A stretch of 64,000 bases of DNA from Bacteroidales bacterium (lineage in GTDB: Bacteria; Bacteroidota; Bacteroidia; Bacteroidales; P3): NCBI GenBank assembly GCA_017451385.1, contig JAFSPS010000046.1, positions 24,252 to 88,251 of the forward strand, written 5' to 3'. Below are positions 9,671 to 18,826 of the stretch, one piece after another. The stretch's first letter is position 1. Each line of letters opens with the position of its first letter. Both the position numbers and the translations under genes were made by a program. Below the pieces are notes generated by a model. That model ran no database searches, was not told where the DNA came from, and worked only from the letters and a program-made list of their open reading frames with translations.

Positions 9671-10321
9671 ATGCGTCTCATATCCCCTTCATTGCTTTCT
9701 GCCGACTTTGGCAACATGCAGCGCGATATCGAAATGCTTAACCAGAGCGATTGCGACTGGCTGCATGTTGATGTCATGGACGGCATATTTGTGCCAAATA
9801 TATCGTTTGGACAACCGATAGTGAAGCATATCAAGCGTTTTGCACGCAAGCCGCTCGATGTGCATCTTATGATTATGGACCCAGGACGCTATGTGGCAGA
9901 CTTTAAGGCGGCAGGCGCCGACATACTGACAGTGCATTACGAGGCTTGCAATCATCTCGACCGTACGCTCCATGCTATCAGCGATGCTGGTATGCGCTGC
10001 GGCGTGGTGCTCAATCCGCATACGCCTGTAGAGCTACTGGAGGACATTGTCCAGTTGTGTGACGTGGTGCTGCTGATGTCGGTCAATCCGGGCTTCGGAG
10101 GACAGAAGTTTATAGAGAACACCTACAGCAAGGTGCGCCGTTTGCGTCAGATGGTGGAGCGCAAGCACCTTGAGTGCCTTATCGAGGTGGATGGTGGCGT
10201 CAATGTGCAGAATGCGCCGCTGCTCTACGAGGCAGGGGCCGACGTGCTGGTGGCTGGCAATGCCGTGTTCAGTAGCAGCGACCCGCAAGCCACAATACGT
10301 GCTATCAAGGGGTTGCAATAG
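9671..10321 (+). CDS. rpe: Ribulose-phosphate 3-epimerase
   Basis: A 216-residue TIM-barrel metalloenzyme interconverting D-ribulose-5-phosphate and D-xylulose-5-phosphate in the pentose phosphate pathway. It begins ISPSLLSADFGNM. It carries HVDVMDGIFVPNISFG, the metal-binding DVHLMI, the signature MSVNPGFGGQKFI, and the phosphate-binding EVDGGVN and VAGNAVF. All expected motifs are present and length is typical (210-225). Confidence 0.95.
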   Translation: MRLISPSLLSADFGNMQRDIEMLNQSDCDWLHVDVMDGIFVPNISFGQPIVKHIKRFARKPLDVHLMIMDPGRYVADFKAAGADILTVHYEACNHLDRTLHAISDAGMRCGVVLNPHTPVELLEDIVQLCDVVLLMSVNPGFGGQKFIENTYSKVRRLRQMVERKHLECLIEVDGGVNVQNAPLLYEAGADVLVAGNAVFSSSDPQATIRAIKGLQ

Positions 10322-10361
10322 CAAAACCATTATTCCGATTATCAAAAAGTTTATATCTCCA

Positions 10362-11540
10362 ATGCTCCGTCCGAGACTGATAATAGCAAAAGGGAAAGAA
10401 AAAGCTCCGCAACGCCGCCATCCGTGGATATTCTCCGGTGCCGTACAACGTGTGGAAGGTCATCCGCAAGTGGGCGACCTTGTCGATGTGTATGATGCCG
10501 CAGGAGTGTGGATTGCAACGGGGCACTATCAGGACGAGTCTATAATCTGCAAGGTGTTGAGCTACGACACAAACCAGATTGACGACGACTTCTTCATGCA
10601 GCGCATACGGCAGGCGGTGGACTATCGTAGGCAGATGGGATTTTTCAACAATGCGGCTACTAATGTTTTCCGCCTCGTCAATAGCGAAGGCGATTTCCTG
10701 CCGGGCCTTATCTGCGACTATTATGGTGGCGTGCTCGTTATGCAGGCACACAGCATGGGCATGCACCGACTGCTGCCGATGCTTGCCGACTGTTTTGCCG
10801 CTTGCTTGGGCGAGAAAATGGTGTCGGTGTTCGACAAGTCGTCGGCGACGCTGCCAGAAGGTGCTGCCACCGACGGCTATCTACGCGGTATAGAGCCTGA
10901 CGAATGGGAGATTGTGGAAGATGGCAACCGCATGATGATAAATTTTTTCGAGGGCCAGAAAACGGGATTTTTTATTGACCAGCGAGAAAACAGGCATCTG
11001 TTGGGTACGCTGTCGGAAGGGCGTAGGGTCCTCAACTGTTTCGGCTATACGGGAGGGTTCTCGCTGGCAGCTTTGCGTGGCGGTGCATCTTATGTTGAGA
11101 CGGTGGACATCAGCCGCAAGGCCATAGACCTCTGTAACCGCAACGTGCAGATGAATTTCGGCGTGGTAGCACCACATAAAGGCGTGGTGGCTGACGTGCT
11201 GCATTATATAGACTCAATGGATGCCGCTTTCGACATCGTTGTTCTCGACCCGCCTGCCTTTGCCAAGAACCATCGCAGCCTGCAGCAAGGGCTCAAAGGT
11301 TATCGGGCCATCAACAGCAAGGCGTTGCGCCAGATAAAGAGCGGAGGGTTGCTCTTCACCTTCAGCTGCTCGCAAGCTGTGAGTGTAGATGATTTCCGCA
11401 CGATGGTTTTCTCGGCAGCAGCAATGGCACACCGCGATGTGCGTGTGGTGCGTGTCCTGCCTCATGCCTTAGACCACCCCGTGAGCATCTATCACCCAGA
11501 AGGCGAATATCTCAAAGGACTCCTTCTGCAGGTGATATAG
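10362..11540 (+). CDS. Class I SAM-dependent 23S rRNA cytosine methyltransferase, RlmI-like
   Basis: A 392-residue protein, close to E. coli RlmI (396). An N-terminal PUA RNA-binding domain (LIIAKGKEKAPQRRHPWIFS) comes first, then an EEHEE linker domain and a Rossmann methyltransferase with EGQKTGFFIDQRENR, the SAM loop NCFGYTGGFSLAA and the catalytic DPPAFAKN. RlmI methylates C1962 of 23S rRNA; the exact base here is inferred from homology. The ATG at 10362 is chosen because it starts the PUA domain. Upstream in-frame codons overlap rpe and do not resemble the family. Confidence 0.85.
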   Translation: MLRPRLIIAKGKEKAPQRRHPWIFSGAVQRVEGHPQVGDLVDVYDAAGVWIATGHYQDESIICKVLSYDTNQIDDDFFMQRIRQAVDYRRQMGFFNNAATNVFRLVNSEGDFLPGLICDYYGGVLVMQAHSMGMHRLLPMLADCFAACLGEKMVSVFDKSSATLPEGAATDGYLRGIEPDEWEIVEDGNRMMINFFEGQKTGFFIDQRENRHLLGTLSEGRRVLNCFGYTGGFSLAALRGGASYVETVDISRKAIDLCNRNVQMNFGVVAPHKGVVADVLHYIDSMDAAFDIVVLDPPAFAKNHRSLQQGLKGYRAINSKALRQIKSGGLLFTFSCSQAVSVDDFRTMVFSAAAMAHRDVRVVRVLPHALDHPVSIYHPEGEYLKGLLLQVI

Positions 11541-11611
11541 CAATAAACATAATATCAGAAATACTAAAATAAAGAAGCCTTTATCGCTGAAAAGGCAAAA
11601 AAAGATATACG

Positions 11612-12235
11612 ATGATAGATAACAGTTCGACAGAAAAAGGATATATAAAAGTTGACCAGTATGACGACGACTGCGTCAAACAGCTGGCATTGCATTACAA
11701 AGAGATAATACGTCTGCTGGGCGAGAACCCGCTACGCGAGGGACTGCTCAAGTCGCCTGAACGCGTGGCTAAAGCCATGCTATATTGCACCAATGGCTAC
11801 GACCTCAACCCCGAAGAGATATTACGCTCTGCCATGTTTCATGAGGATTATAAGCAGATGGTGGTGGTCAAGGATATAGAGATTTATTCGCTCTGCGAAC
11901 ATCACATGCTGCCTTTCGTTGGCAAAGCCCATGTGGCGTACATCCCCAACGGCACTATCGTGGGGCTGAGCAAGATACCGCGTGTTGTGGATGCCTATGC
12001 ACGTCGCCTGCAGGTGCAGGAGCGCCTCACCAAGCAGATAAAGGACTGCATACAGCAGACGCTGAACCCTCTTGGCGTGGCGGTAGTGATAGAGGCACAG
12101 CACATGTGTATGTCTATGCGTGGCGTGCAAAAACAAAACTCGGTGACCACCACATCAGATTTTACGGGGGCTTTCATGAAGGATGCCAAGACCCGCGAGG
12201 AGTTTATGCGCATCATCGGTGTGAGCCTGCATTGA
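11612..12235 (+). CDS. folE: GTP cyclohydrolase I
   Basis: A 207-residue type I enzyme converting GTP to 7,8-dihydroneopterin triphosphate, the entry to folate and pterin synthesis. Zinc ligands are seen as Cys95 and His98 in the [18 protein letters not shown] signature and Cys166 in [19 protein letters not shown] and QERLTKQI complete the two PROSITE-type signatures. It has the intact zinc site, so it is the FolE1 type rather than zinc-independent FolE2. FolA lies elsewhere in this window. Confidence 0.95.
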   Translation: MIDNSSTEKGYIKVDQYDDDCVKQLALHYKEIIRLLGENPLREGLLKSPERVAKAMLYCTNGYDLNPEEILRSAMFHEDYKQMVVVKDIEIYSLCEHHMLPFVGKAHVAYIPNGTIVGLSKIPRVVDAYARRLQVQERLTKQIKDCIQQTLNPLGVAVVIEAQHMCMSMRGVQKQNSVTTTSDFTGAFMKDAKTREEFMRIIGVSLH

Positions 12236-12263
12236 GACAAATACATTTTTAATAGGTAATCTA

Positions 12264-12929
12264 ATGAAATATTTTTTTAGATACATGTTGCTGATGGTTG
12301 CCGTAATCTCTTTTTGCGGCACCCTCTCGGCACAGATAACCCATAAGGCATCTGGCGATACTGACGAGACGGCGTCGGCAGTGCTCAAACGTGCGTCGGA
12401 CAAGTTGAATGGCAAGGCCGTGGGCTTTACGGTGACCATGATAAATAAGGATAGCGACAAAAAGGAGACGGCACGCCTGTCGGCAACCGTTGTTTACAGC
12501 AAAGGACGCTATCGTGTGGAGCAGGACCGCAATGTGCTGTACTGCGATGGCAAGGCTATATGGCATTGGAACAAGGATGCCGGCGAGGTGACCGTCAATC
12601 CTGTCACCGACGGCGACGACGACCTGATGAATCCAGCCAAACTGCTGGCGAACTACCAGAAAAACTTTAAGGCGAAGTATATACGCACTGAGGAAGACGG
12701 CACGTCAGTGATAGACCTCACACCCAATAAGGGTATGAGCTACTATAAGATACGCCTCCTTATTATGGAGAAGACAGGCATCGTGAAAAGTATGGAACTC
12801 CATAACTATGACGGCTCGCGCGGCGAGTATCGCATCAGCAACTTCAAGCAAGGCGTTGCGGTGAGCGATAAAGATTTCTCGTTCGACCGTAATGCCAATC
12901 CCGCTGTAGAGGTAATAGATATGAGATAA
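12264..12929 (+). CDS. LolA-like periplasmic lipoprotein chaperone
   Basis: A 221-residue secreted protein. The signal peptide ends near CGTLSAQ (residues 1-24). The mature part has the LolA/LolB-type half-barrel pattern: amphipathic 'SAVLKRASDKLNGKAVGFTVTM', YSKGRYRVEQDRNVLYCDGKAIWHWN and ...VTVNPVTDG. This matches the 'LolA-like putative outer-membrane lipoprotein chaperone' found throughout Bacteroidales. The family ferries lipoproteins to the outer membrane. It starts 28 bases after folE, so probably the same transcript. Confidence 0.8.
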   Translation: MKYFFRYMLLMVAVISFCGTLSAQITHKASGDTDETASAVLKRASDKLNGKAVGFTVTMINKDSDKKETARLSATVVYSKGRYRVEQDRNVLYCDGKAIWHWNKDAGEVTVNPVTDGDDDLMNPAKLLANYQKNFKAKYIRTEEDGTSVIDLTPNKGMSYYKIRLLIMEKTGIVKSMELHNYDGSRGEYRISNFKQGVAVSDKDFSFDRNANPAVEVIDMR

Positions 12930-13052
12930 GGCATTACAAGGTTGAGCATTTTTCTCTTCGCTTATGACGATTGGGAATAGGTCAGCACCCAGATTTTGTG
13001 TCGCAGAGCCTTCTGGTTATAATCTTACTACATCAAAAAACTGAAACAGGAT

Positions 13053-13781
13053 ATGATTCTACTACTTGAGACAGCCACGCAGACATGCTCTGTAGCCCTT
13101 GCTGATGGCGGCAAGGTGCTCGGCGAACTGCATAGCGACGAGCCTAACGCTCATTCTGCCCGTCTCTCCACCCTTGTCGAGCAGCTGTTGCAGCGTGAGA
13201 GTGTGGCTTTTGCTTCCCTTGATGCCGTGTGCGTCAGTAGCGGTCCGGGCAGCTATACGGGGTTGCGGATAGGTGTCTCATCGGCGAAAGGCTACTGCTA
13301 TGCACTTAATAAGCCGTTGCTTGCTGTGCCGACGTTGTTCTCTATGGCAGAGACGGTTTATGCGCAGCTGCCTGACTATCACGGCATGGTGTGCCCTATG
13401 ATTGATGCGCGCCGCATGGAATGTTATTCTGCCATCTTCCAACGCGTAAGTGATGTGACAGAAGAGGTGCGTCCTGTGCAGGCAGACATCGTGGAGCAGG
13501 GTATCTATGACGAATGGCTTGACCGGTCGCAAGTCCTGTTTATTGGCGATGGGGCTGCAAAGACTCGCGATGTCTTGAGTGTTCATCCTAATGCGTTGTA
13601 CGAGAATGATTTTGAGACACGTCAGGGCGAGCCGTACCATTTCCAGATAAGTGCCTCGGGCATGGCGGTGGAGGCGATGCGTCGTCTGGCAGATGACAGG
13701 GTAGAGGATGTGGCGTACTTCGAGCCGTTCTATCTCAAGGATTTCGTGGCAAAGAAATCCGTGGTGCGCGGCTTGCGTTAA
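13053..13781 (+). CDS. tsaB: tRNA threonylcarbamoyladenosine biosynthesis protein TsaB
   Basis: A 242-residue ASKHA-fold protein. TsaB pairs with TsaD and TsaE to make t6A at position 37 of ANN-decoding tRNAs. It starts ILLLETATQTCSVALADGGK and contains the family hallmark VSSGPGSYTGLRIGVSSAKGYCYAL, followed by a PMIDARRMECYSAIF segment. Like other TsaB proteins it lacks the metal-binding HxxxH of TsaD. Length is normal. Confidence 0.93.
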   Translation: MILLLETATQTCSVALADGGKVLGELHSDEPNAHSARLSTLVEQLLQRESVAFASLDAVCVSSGPGSYTGLRIGVSSAKGYCYALNKPLLAVPTLFSMAETVYAQLPDYHGMVCPMIDARRMECYSAIFQRVSDVTEEVRPVQADIVEQGIYDEWLDRSQVLFIGDGAAKTRDVLSVHPNALYENDFETRQGEPYHFQISASGMAVEAMRRLADDRVEDVAYFEPFYLKDFVAKKSVVRGLR

Positions 13782-13833
13782 GGATTAAGGAGTGCCAATC
13801 GTAAATATCGTGAAATAAAACACAAAAAAATAT

Positions 13834-14256
13834 ATGCAGTTACGTTTCACTTACATTGAAATACAAGACATGATTGCCGCCAAGACGGGCAAACAGCTGC
13901 CAATGTCATATTGCGACGACCATACTATCCACATCGGCTATGAGGTCAATGTGCTTTTCAAGACAACTACTGTAGGCCTCGATATTACCGTTGACAGCAT
14001 AGAGGGCGAGAACATCTACCTTTCTTATGGTGGTGGTATGGGGATAGAATTTATGGTTCGTACGGCGTTGAGTCAGGTAAAAAATCAGCCGGGCGGCGAT
14101 ATGATAGAGGCTCTTGATGGCTGCCGCATACTGGTGCGCCTCGGCAAGAACGAACAGCTGTCGCCCATCTTCGAGCGCATAGAGCTGAAGGACATCCATT
14201 TTGATGCCGATACAGTAATGATAGACTTTGTGCCGAAAGCAGGTGCGCTGGTATAG
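13834..14256 (+). CDS. Conserved hypothetical protein, 140 aa
   Basis: Not recognised. A soluble 140-residue protein with alternating strands (LFKTTTVGLDITVDSIEGENIYLSY) and no signal peptide, membrane helix or catalytic motif that I can name. Codon use matches the flanking core genes. It follows tsaB by 52 bases on the same strand, as a conserved small gene would. Function unknown. Confidence 0.7.
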   Translation: MQLRFTYIEIQDMIAAKTGKQLPMSYCDDHTIHIGYEVNVLFKTTTVGLDITVDSIEGENIYLSYGGGMGIEFMVRTALSQVKNQPGGDMIEALDGCRILVRLGKNEQLSPIFERIELKDIHFDADTVMIDFVPKAGALV

Positions 14257-14288
14257 ACGGATTGTGTCGAAAGTGTCAAAGGTCCGAA

Positions 14289-14780
14289 ATGAAGGATTTT
14301 GCGGCTATAGACTTTGAAACGGCAAATAATGAAAGGTCAAGCGTTTGCAGTGTCGGCATCGTAATTGTCCGGAACGGTGAGATTGTGGATTCTTTTTATT
14401 CACTTATCCAGCCTGAGCCGAACTATTATAATTATTGGTGTTCACGGGTTCATGGACTCTGTCAAGAAGATACCGACGATGCGCCAGTATTCCCTAATGT
14501 GTGGGCACAGATAGAACCTTTGATTCAGGGCTTGCCTCTTGTAGCGCATAACAAGCCGTTTGACGAAGGCTGTCTAAAGGCTGTGTTCCATGTCTATCAG
14601 ATGGACTATCCTGACTATGTTTTCTACGACACACTAAGTGCTTCGCGTCGTTGTTTCCCAGATTTGGAGAATCATCAACTTCAAACTGTGGCAATAGCTT
14701 GTGGTTATGAGTTAGAAAACCACCACCATGCTCTCGCTGATGCAGAAGCATGTGCTTGGATAGCAAGAGAAATAATGTAA
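14289..14780 (+). CDS. DnaQ-like DEDDh 3'-5' exonuclease (paralogue 1, intact)
   Basis: A 163-residue stand-alone exonuclease domain. The ATG at 14289 gives MKDFAAIDFETANNERSS, with Asp8/Glu10 as motif ExoI, HNKPFDEG (Asp92) as ExoII and HHHALADAEA (His146/Asp151) as ExoIII, so all five DEDDh residues are present. Such domains remove 3' nucleotides from DNA or RNA. Close relatives lie at 50556-51047 (intact), 47186-47678 (frameshifted) and ~44371-44413 (scrap). This copy is more diverged (e.g. SASRRCFPDLENHQ against CVSRRVLPELENHQ). Directly downstream is a decayed gene related to the one at 47687-48754, so the pair looks like a mobile or repeatedly acquired module. Confidence 0.85.
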   Translation: MKDFAAIDFETANNERSSVCSVGIVIVRNGEIVDSFYSLIQPEPNYYNYWCSRVHGLCQEDTDDAPVFPNVWAQIEPLIQGLPLVAHNKPFDEGCLKAVFHVYQMDYPDYVFYDTLSASRRCFPDLENHQLQTVAIACGYELENHHHALADAEACAWIAREIM

Positions 14781-14865
14781 AATCGCCTTTAAAGCTTTTT
14801 CTGCAACTGAAATTGTATAAAGAGTCTCAAAAATTGATGCTCGAATATAACTATGAGGTTGTAAG

Positions 14866-15129
14866 ATGAAGGTATCCGCACATTACTTCAAGTCGAAAGA
14901 AATCGGCAACGATTACTGCTGGCGGACACTGCAACAATTTGTGGCATCATGGAACGTCATCGGTAGCGTGGTAATGAAGTTCGTAGCAGTGCCGCACCGC
15001 TAAAAGTGATAGAAGATAGCGATACTATTGTCCCCCTTCTTGACTTCGATGTTGAAAACACACGGTATTTCTTTAGTGTTGACACGACCATGTGGATGAT
15101 TGAACAATTATATTACGCATGCTTTCAAA
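14866..15129 (+). pseudogene. Decayed 5' remnant of a DUF1643-like gene (relative of 47687-48754)
   Basis: The frame from ATG 14866 reads MKVSAHYFKSKEIGNDYCWR and ...IGSVVMK, then hits TAA at 15001-15003. The intact gene on the other side of the window begins MKVFAHYFKSKETGNDYRWR and continues IGSVVMKNPGTAAP. After a frame shift near 14980 the similarity resumes (SAAP..., LLDF, YFFSVDTTM, LYYACFQ against TAAP..., LLSFFDN, FEFSPDSTM, LFAYYYD) to about 15129 and then stops. So this is the N-terminal third of a paralogue carrying at least one frameshift and a 3' truncation. It lies 85 bases after exonuclease paralogue 1. Confidence 0.75.
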
Positions 15130-15177
15130 TTCCACTTATTGCGGATTGGAGCGCCCGATTTAATTAAGTAACTGTTC

Positions 15178-15206
15178 AGTATGTCTTATGCATCATAAGA
15201 CATACT
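15178..15206. promoter_or_regulatory. Perfect 13-bp inverted repeat just upstream of a promoter
   Basis: AGTATGTCTTATG (15178-15190), three bases, then CATAAGACATACT (15194-15206). The right arm ends 17 bases before the -33 element of the next promoter. No T-run follows, so it is a poor rho-independent terminator. It is either an operator for the downstream envelope operon or a remnant end of the decayed module upstream. Confidence 0.4.
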
Positions 15207-15222
15207 ACGTTCTTATTAAAAG

Positions 15223-15253
15223 TTTGTGGATTAGAAAAAAATAAGTATATTTG
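15223..15253 (+). promoter_or_regulatory. Bacteroidota-type promoter for the coiled-coil lipoprotein-murL-murD operon
   Basis: TTTG at 15223-15226, exactly 19 bases, TATATTTG at 15246-15253. Transcription would begin near 15260, leaving a leader of about 130 bases before the ATG at 15392. Confidence 0.7.
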
Positions 15254-15391
15254 CATTTTATTTTCGTGTAGTGGCTTGTGCGTGTGATATGGGTTTTGTC
15301 GGGCGTGGAATGAGTGTGGAGCGTGCCTTGCAGGAAGAGAGAAACGTTAAGAAAAAAATACATCAGTAACACAAATAATAATTTATCACGA

Positions 15392-17458
15392 ATGAAAGCA
15401 AACATTAGCAAGCACTTGCTTTATGTGGTTTTGACTGTCGCCGCCGGCACCCTGTTCTTTGCCTCGTGCGATGGCAAAAAGGGTGCCAACGAGCAGGAGA
15501 TAGCAGCCCTGCAGAAGCGTCTGGACAGCATCATGACCCAATATGAAAAGATTAAGGCGCAGGACGATGACGCCAACAGCGTCCTCGCTGCCAAGGACAG
15601 CACCATCAATGCGCAGGCCGCCGAGATACAGAGTCTCCTGTCGCGTATGCGTAAGTTGCAGGAAGCCCCGCAGCGTGAGAAGGCCATAGCAGACAACAGC
15701 GCCGAGGTTAAGCGTTATCAGAAAGAGGTGCGCGAGAAAGAGTCTCAGCTGCAGGCACTGCGCAAGCAGGTGGACAAGCAGAGCAAAGAGCTAGCCTCGT
15801 TGCAGGCCAAGGTGGCAGAGAAGGCCGCTACGGCTCCTGCCGCCACCGACAGCCGTCTGCAGGAGAAAGTCAATAAGCTGCAGAACGACATCGCCTCGCA
15901 GGAGAGCAAAATCAGCACCCTCAACGGGCAAATCAACAATCTCAACGGCCGTATAGCAGACCTCGTGCGTCAGAACCAAGAGTTGGCGGCACAGAACGGA
16001 ACCCTTGCCAACGAGAATGGCTCGCTGGTGGCTCAAAACCGCGACCTCGGGCAGCGTGTCGATGCGTTGCAGGGCGAGATAGAGTCGTTGAAGCAGCAGG
16101 TGGCCAATGCGCCGCGCGCCACGGCGGAAGAGTTGGAGGCTGCCGCTATCACGGTGATGGCAAAGAACACCGACGAGGTGGAGGGCTACCGCAAGCAGAT
16201 ACAGCAGCTGGAGGGTGAGACTGCACAGCTGAAAGGACAGATTAGCACCATGCAGAGCACTATAGACCAGCTGCGTCAGCAACCAGCCGCAGAGACTACG
16301 GATGCTACTGCCAAGATTGCCGAGTTGCAGTCTAATATCGCCGCCATGCAGAGTCGCTCGACGCAGTTGGAGAACGATGCCGCCGCGCTTAAACGCACCC
16401 TCTCAGAGCGTGATGCGCAGATTGTGGAGCAGAATGCCCAAATAGCAGACCAGAAAGCCCAGATTGCGGAGCGCGATGCTCGCATAGCGATGCAGAACAC
16501 GCAGATTACGGAGCGTGATGCCCGCATCGCCACCATGCAGACCGTTGCTGATGCTACAGCCAAAGAACTTGCCGAGGCAAAGGCTGCTACGGCTGCCGCC
16601 AGCACTGCCGCTACCGTTGCTGCGGTGGAGAGTGCCACGGCTGCCGAGAAGACGAGCGCAGGCAATGCACAGTTGATGGAGCAGATAGCTGCCTTGCAGG
16701 AGCAGGTGGCGTCGCAGCAGGCGCAGATAGCCGAGTTGGGCAACACCCTTCAGAGCAGGGAGACGGAGCTTGCCGCCACCAAGGAGGACCTGAAAGCTGC
16801 CAAGGAGGCCTCGTCTGCCACGACGTCGCAGGCTGCCGCTATTGTTGCATCAAAAGGCACGGTCAATCAGAAACTCAACGACTTGCAGGTGCTGTGCGAC
16901 AGCTATGCTGCAGAGATAGAACGCCTGAAAGCGGAGAACCAGCAGCTGAAAACAGAGAATCAACAGTTGCGTCAGGAAGCCGCTGTATCGCAGCAGGCCA
17001 ACGCCAAATATGAGAGCGAGAACGACAGGTTGAAACAGAAGGTTGCCCTTGCCAGCGTGCTGGTGACGAGCGATATGACCATCACCCCTGCTAAGTCGGT
17101 GAGCGGCGTAGTGGTGAAGCCCACGGAGAAGGCGTCAAACCTGTGTGCCGTCAAGATAGAGTGCAAGATACTGGACAACAACGTTGTTGACCCTGGCACC
17201 ATCACTATCTATGCGCGTATCTCCAACGCCAACAACCGCATCGTCACCAACGGCACCAATGCCAACGACACTTTCGACATGGGTGGCACGCCGATGCAGT
17301 ACACCATCAAGCAGGACATAGAGTTCACTGGCCTCAGCCGCAAGGTGAGCATGATATGGCGCAAGTTGGAGAGTGTGGAGATGCCGGCAGGCCTCTACTG
17401 GGTGACGCTCTATGCTAATGGCAACGAAATAGGAAAGACCAGCTTCAATCTGAAATAG
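15392..17458 (+). CDS. Long coiled-coil lipoprotein
   Basis: 688 residues from the ATG at 15392. An N-terminal hydrophobic segment ends in lipobox FFASC, so it should be a lipid-anchored envelope protein. Residues ~35-575 are almost entirely heptad coiled coil rich in Ala, Gln and Glu, with stretches such as QIAERDARIA repeated three or four times. The last ~110 residues form a compact Cys-containing beta-type domain (SNLCAVKIECKILDNNVVDPG). Upstream in-frame codons back to 15314 lack a signal and are rejected. The stop abuts the next gene's ATG with no gap, so it is translationally coupled to murL. A scaffold or spacer role in the envelope is inferred; function not known. Confidence 0.75.
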   Translation: MKANISKHLLYVVLTVAAGTLFFASCDGKKGANEQEIAALQKRLDSIMTQYEKIKAQDDDANSVLAAKDSTINAQAAEIQSLLSRMRKLQEAPQREKAIADNSAEVKRYQKEVREKESQLQALRKQVDKQSKELASLQAKVAEKAATAPAATDSRLQEKVNKLQNDIASQESKISTLNGQINNLNGRIADLVRQNQELAAQNGTLANENGSLVAQNRDLGQRVDALQGEIESLKQQVANAPRATAEELEAAAITVMAKNTDEVEGYRKQIQQLEGETAQLKGQISTMQSTIDQLRQQPAAETTDATAKIAELQSNIAAMQSRSTQLENDAAALKRTLSERDAQIVEQNAQIADQKAQIAERDARIAMQNTQITERDARIATMQTVADATAKELAEAKAATAAASTAATVAAVESATAAEKTSAGNAQLMEQIAALQEQVASQQAQIAELGNTLQSRETELAATKEDLKAAKEASSATTSQAAAIVASKGTVNQKLNDLQVLCDSYAAEIERLKAENQQLKTENQQLRQEAAVSQQANAKYESENDRLKQKVALASVLVTSDMTITPAKSVSGVVVKPTEKASNLCAVKIECKILDNNVVDPGTITIYARISNANNRIVTNGTNANDTFDMGGTPMQYTIKQDIEFTGLSRKVSMIWRKLESVEMPAGLYWVTLYANGNEIGKTSFNLK

Positions 17459-18826
17459 ATGTCAAATCAAAAAAAATACAACACCTTTCGGCTGACGTTT
17501 CCAGAACTCGTTTACGAAGGGTATCACTACAATGTGCAGTCCACGGGGCTGCACATCTCTTTTGATTTCAGGCTCAACGATGCGTTGGTCTTTCATCCAG
17601 AGGCTACCATTGCGACGCGCAGTTTTGTGACACTTCCGTCGCTGCCTGCCGAATACATAGAGCGGCTGGTGTTCAATATAGGGATGATAGAACTTATCAG
17701 CTATTGGAAGGCGTTTTGTCCTCCCACGGTGCGCGTCATGCCACATAGACTTAACGACGAACAGGTGGCGTTCTGGAAGAAGCTCTACTATAACGGCTTG
17801 GGCGAGTTCTTCTATCTCAACGGCATCCGAGCCACAGAGGTGGATTTTATGACCATCGTCTCGTCTGGCGCGGAGAGTGGTGCTGTGGCGATGCCGACAC
17901 TACATGGTGCCGACGGCGAAGCCTACATAGTGCCCATAGGTGGTGGCAAGGACTCTGTGGTGACGCTCGAGCTGCTGCGCGACGCTGCCGTGTCGCGTCG
18001 TAGCAAGCCGTTGCCCCTTGTGATGAATCCTCGCGGAGCTACGCTGGGTTGCTGCAAGGTGGCGGGCTATGGGCGTGAGGACATCATAGAGATAGACCGC
18101 AAGATAGACCCACTACTGCTTGACCTCAACGGCAAGGGGGCACTCAACGGGCACACCCCTTTCTCAGCCATGCTTGCCTTCTACACGTTGCTTGCTGCCG
18201 CACTGACGGGGCGACGCAACATAGCCCTTTCTAACGAGAACAGTGCCAATGAGGCTACGGACCTCGCATCGGGCGTGAACCATCAGTATTCCAAAAGTCT
18301 TGAATTTGAGAACGATTTTCGCGCATACGTAGGACGCTATATCTCTGCCGATTTCAACTATTTCAGTTTCTTGAGGCCGCTGTCTGAACTACAGATTGCA
18401 ATGCTTTTCTCGCAGCAGACGCAGTATCACGACGTGTTCCGCAGCTGCAATGTGGGCAGCAAGCAGGATGTGTGGTGCGGACATTGCCCCAAGTGCTTGT
18501 TTGCGTTCATCATTCTCTCGCCTTTCGTCGCTCCGGAACGTTTGACGCAGATATTTGGTCACAACCTGCTCGATGACAAGATGCTGGCTACCTATTTCCG
18601 TCAGCTGACGGGGCGTGAGGCTGTCAAACCCTTTGAATGTGTGGGTACTGTGGCGGAGGTGAATACTGCTCTTGCTATGACCATTGACCGATGGTATGGC
18701 GGCGAGCGCCCCTGCCTGCTTCGCGATTTCGCTATGGCAGAAAATAGGGTGTCGCTCACGCAACTGGCAGAACAACATAACCTGAGCCAAGAAGAACTAA
18801 CAATCCTGCAACGCTATGTTTTATAG
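17459..18826 (+). CDS. murL: UDP-MurNAc-L-Ala-L-Glu epimerase MurL
   Basis: 455 residues. The centre has a PP-loop VPIGGGKDSVVTLELL (~160-175), then LNGHTPFSAML and NENSANEA...GVNHQYSKSLEFE, and near the C-terminus a CxxC motif in DVWCGHCPKCLF. These match my knowledge of MurL, described in Xanthomonas, which epimerises the terminal L-Glu of UDP-MurNAc-L-Ala-L-Glu to D-Glu in an ATP-dependent reaction. The alternative route uses MurI to make D-Glu first. The assignment is strengthened by the next gene, a MurD-type ligase that overlaps it by 11 bases, as MurL is paired with MurD2 in known cases. No database search was possible. Confidence 0.8.
   Translation: MSNQKKYNTFRLTFPELVYEGYHYNVQSTGLHISFDFRLNDALVFHPEATIATRSFVTLPSLPAEYIERLVFNIGMIELISYWKAFCPPTVRVMPHRLNDEQVAFWKKLYYNGLGEFFYLNGIRATEVDFMTIVSSGAESGAVAMPTLHGADGEAYIVPIGGGKDSVVTLELLRDAAVSRRSKPLPLVMNPRGATLGCCKVAGYGREDIIEIDRKIDPLLLDLNGKGALNGHTPFSAMLAFYTLLAAALTGRRNIALSNENSANEATDLASGVNHQYSKSLEFENDFRAYVGRYISADFNYFSFLRPLSELQIAMLFSQQTQYHDVFRSCNVGSKQDVWCGHCPKCLFAFIILSPFVAPERLTQIFGHNLLDDKMLATYFRQLTGREAVKPFECVGTVAEVNTALAMTIDRWYGGERPCLLRDFAMAENRVSLTQLAEQHNLSQEELTILQRYVL

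Noticed and set aside
11585-11606. Terminator hairpin GCCTTT...AAAGGC before folE
   Set aside because: The stem is short and no T-run follows on the + strand; only A residues follow.
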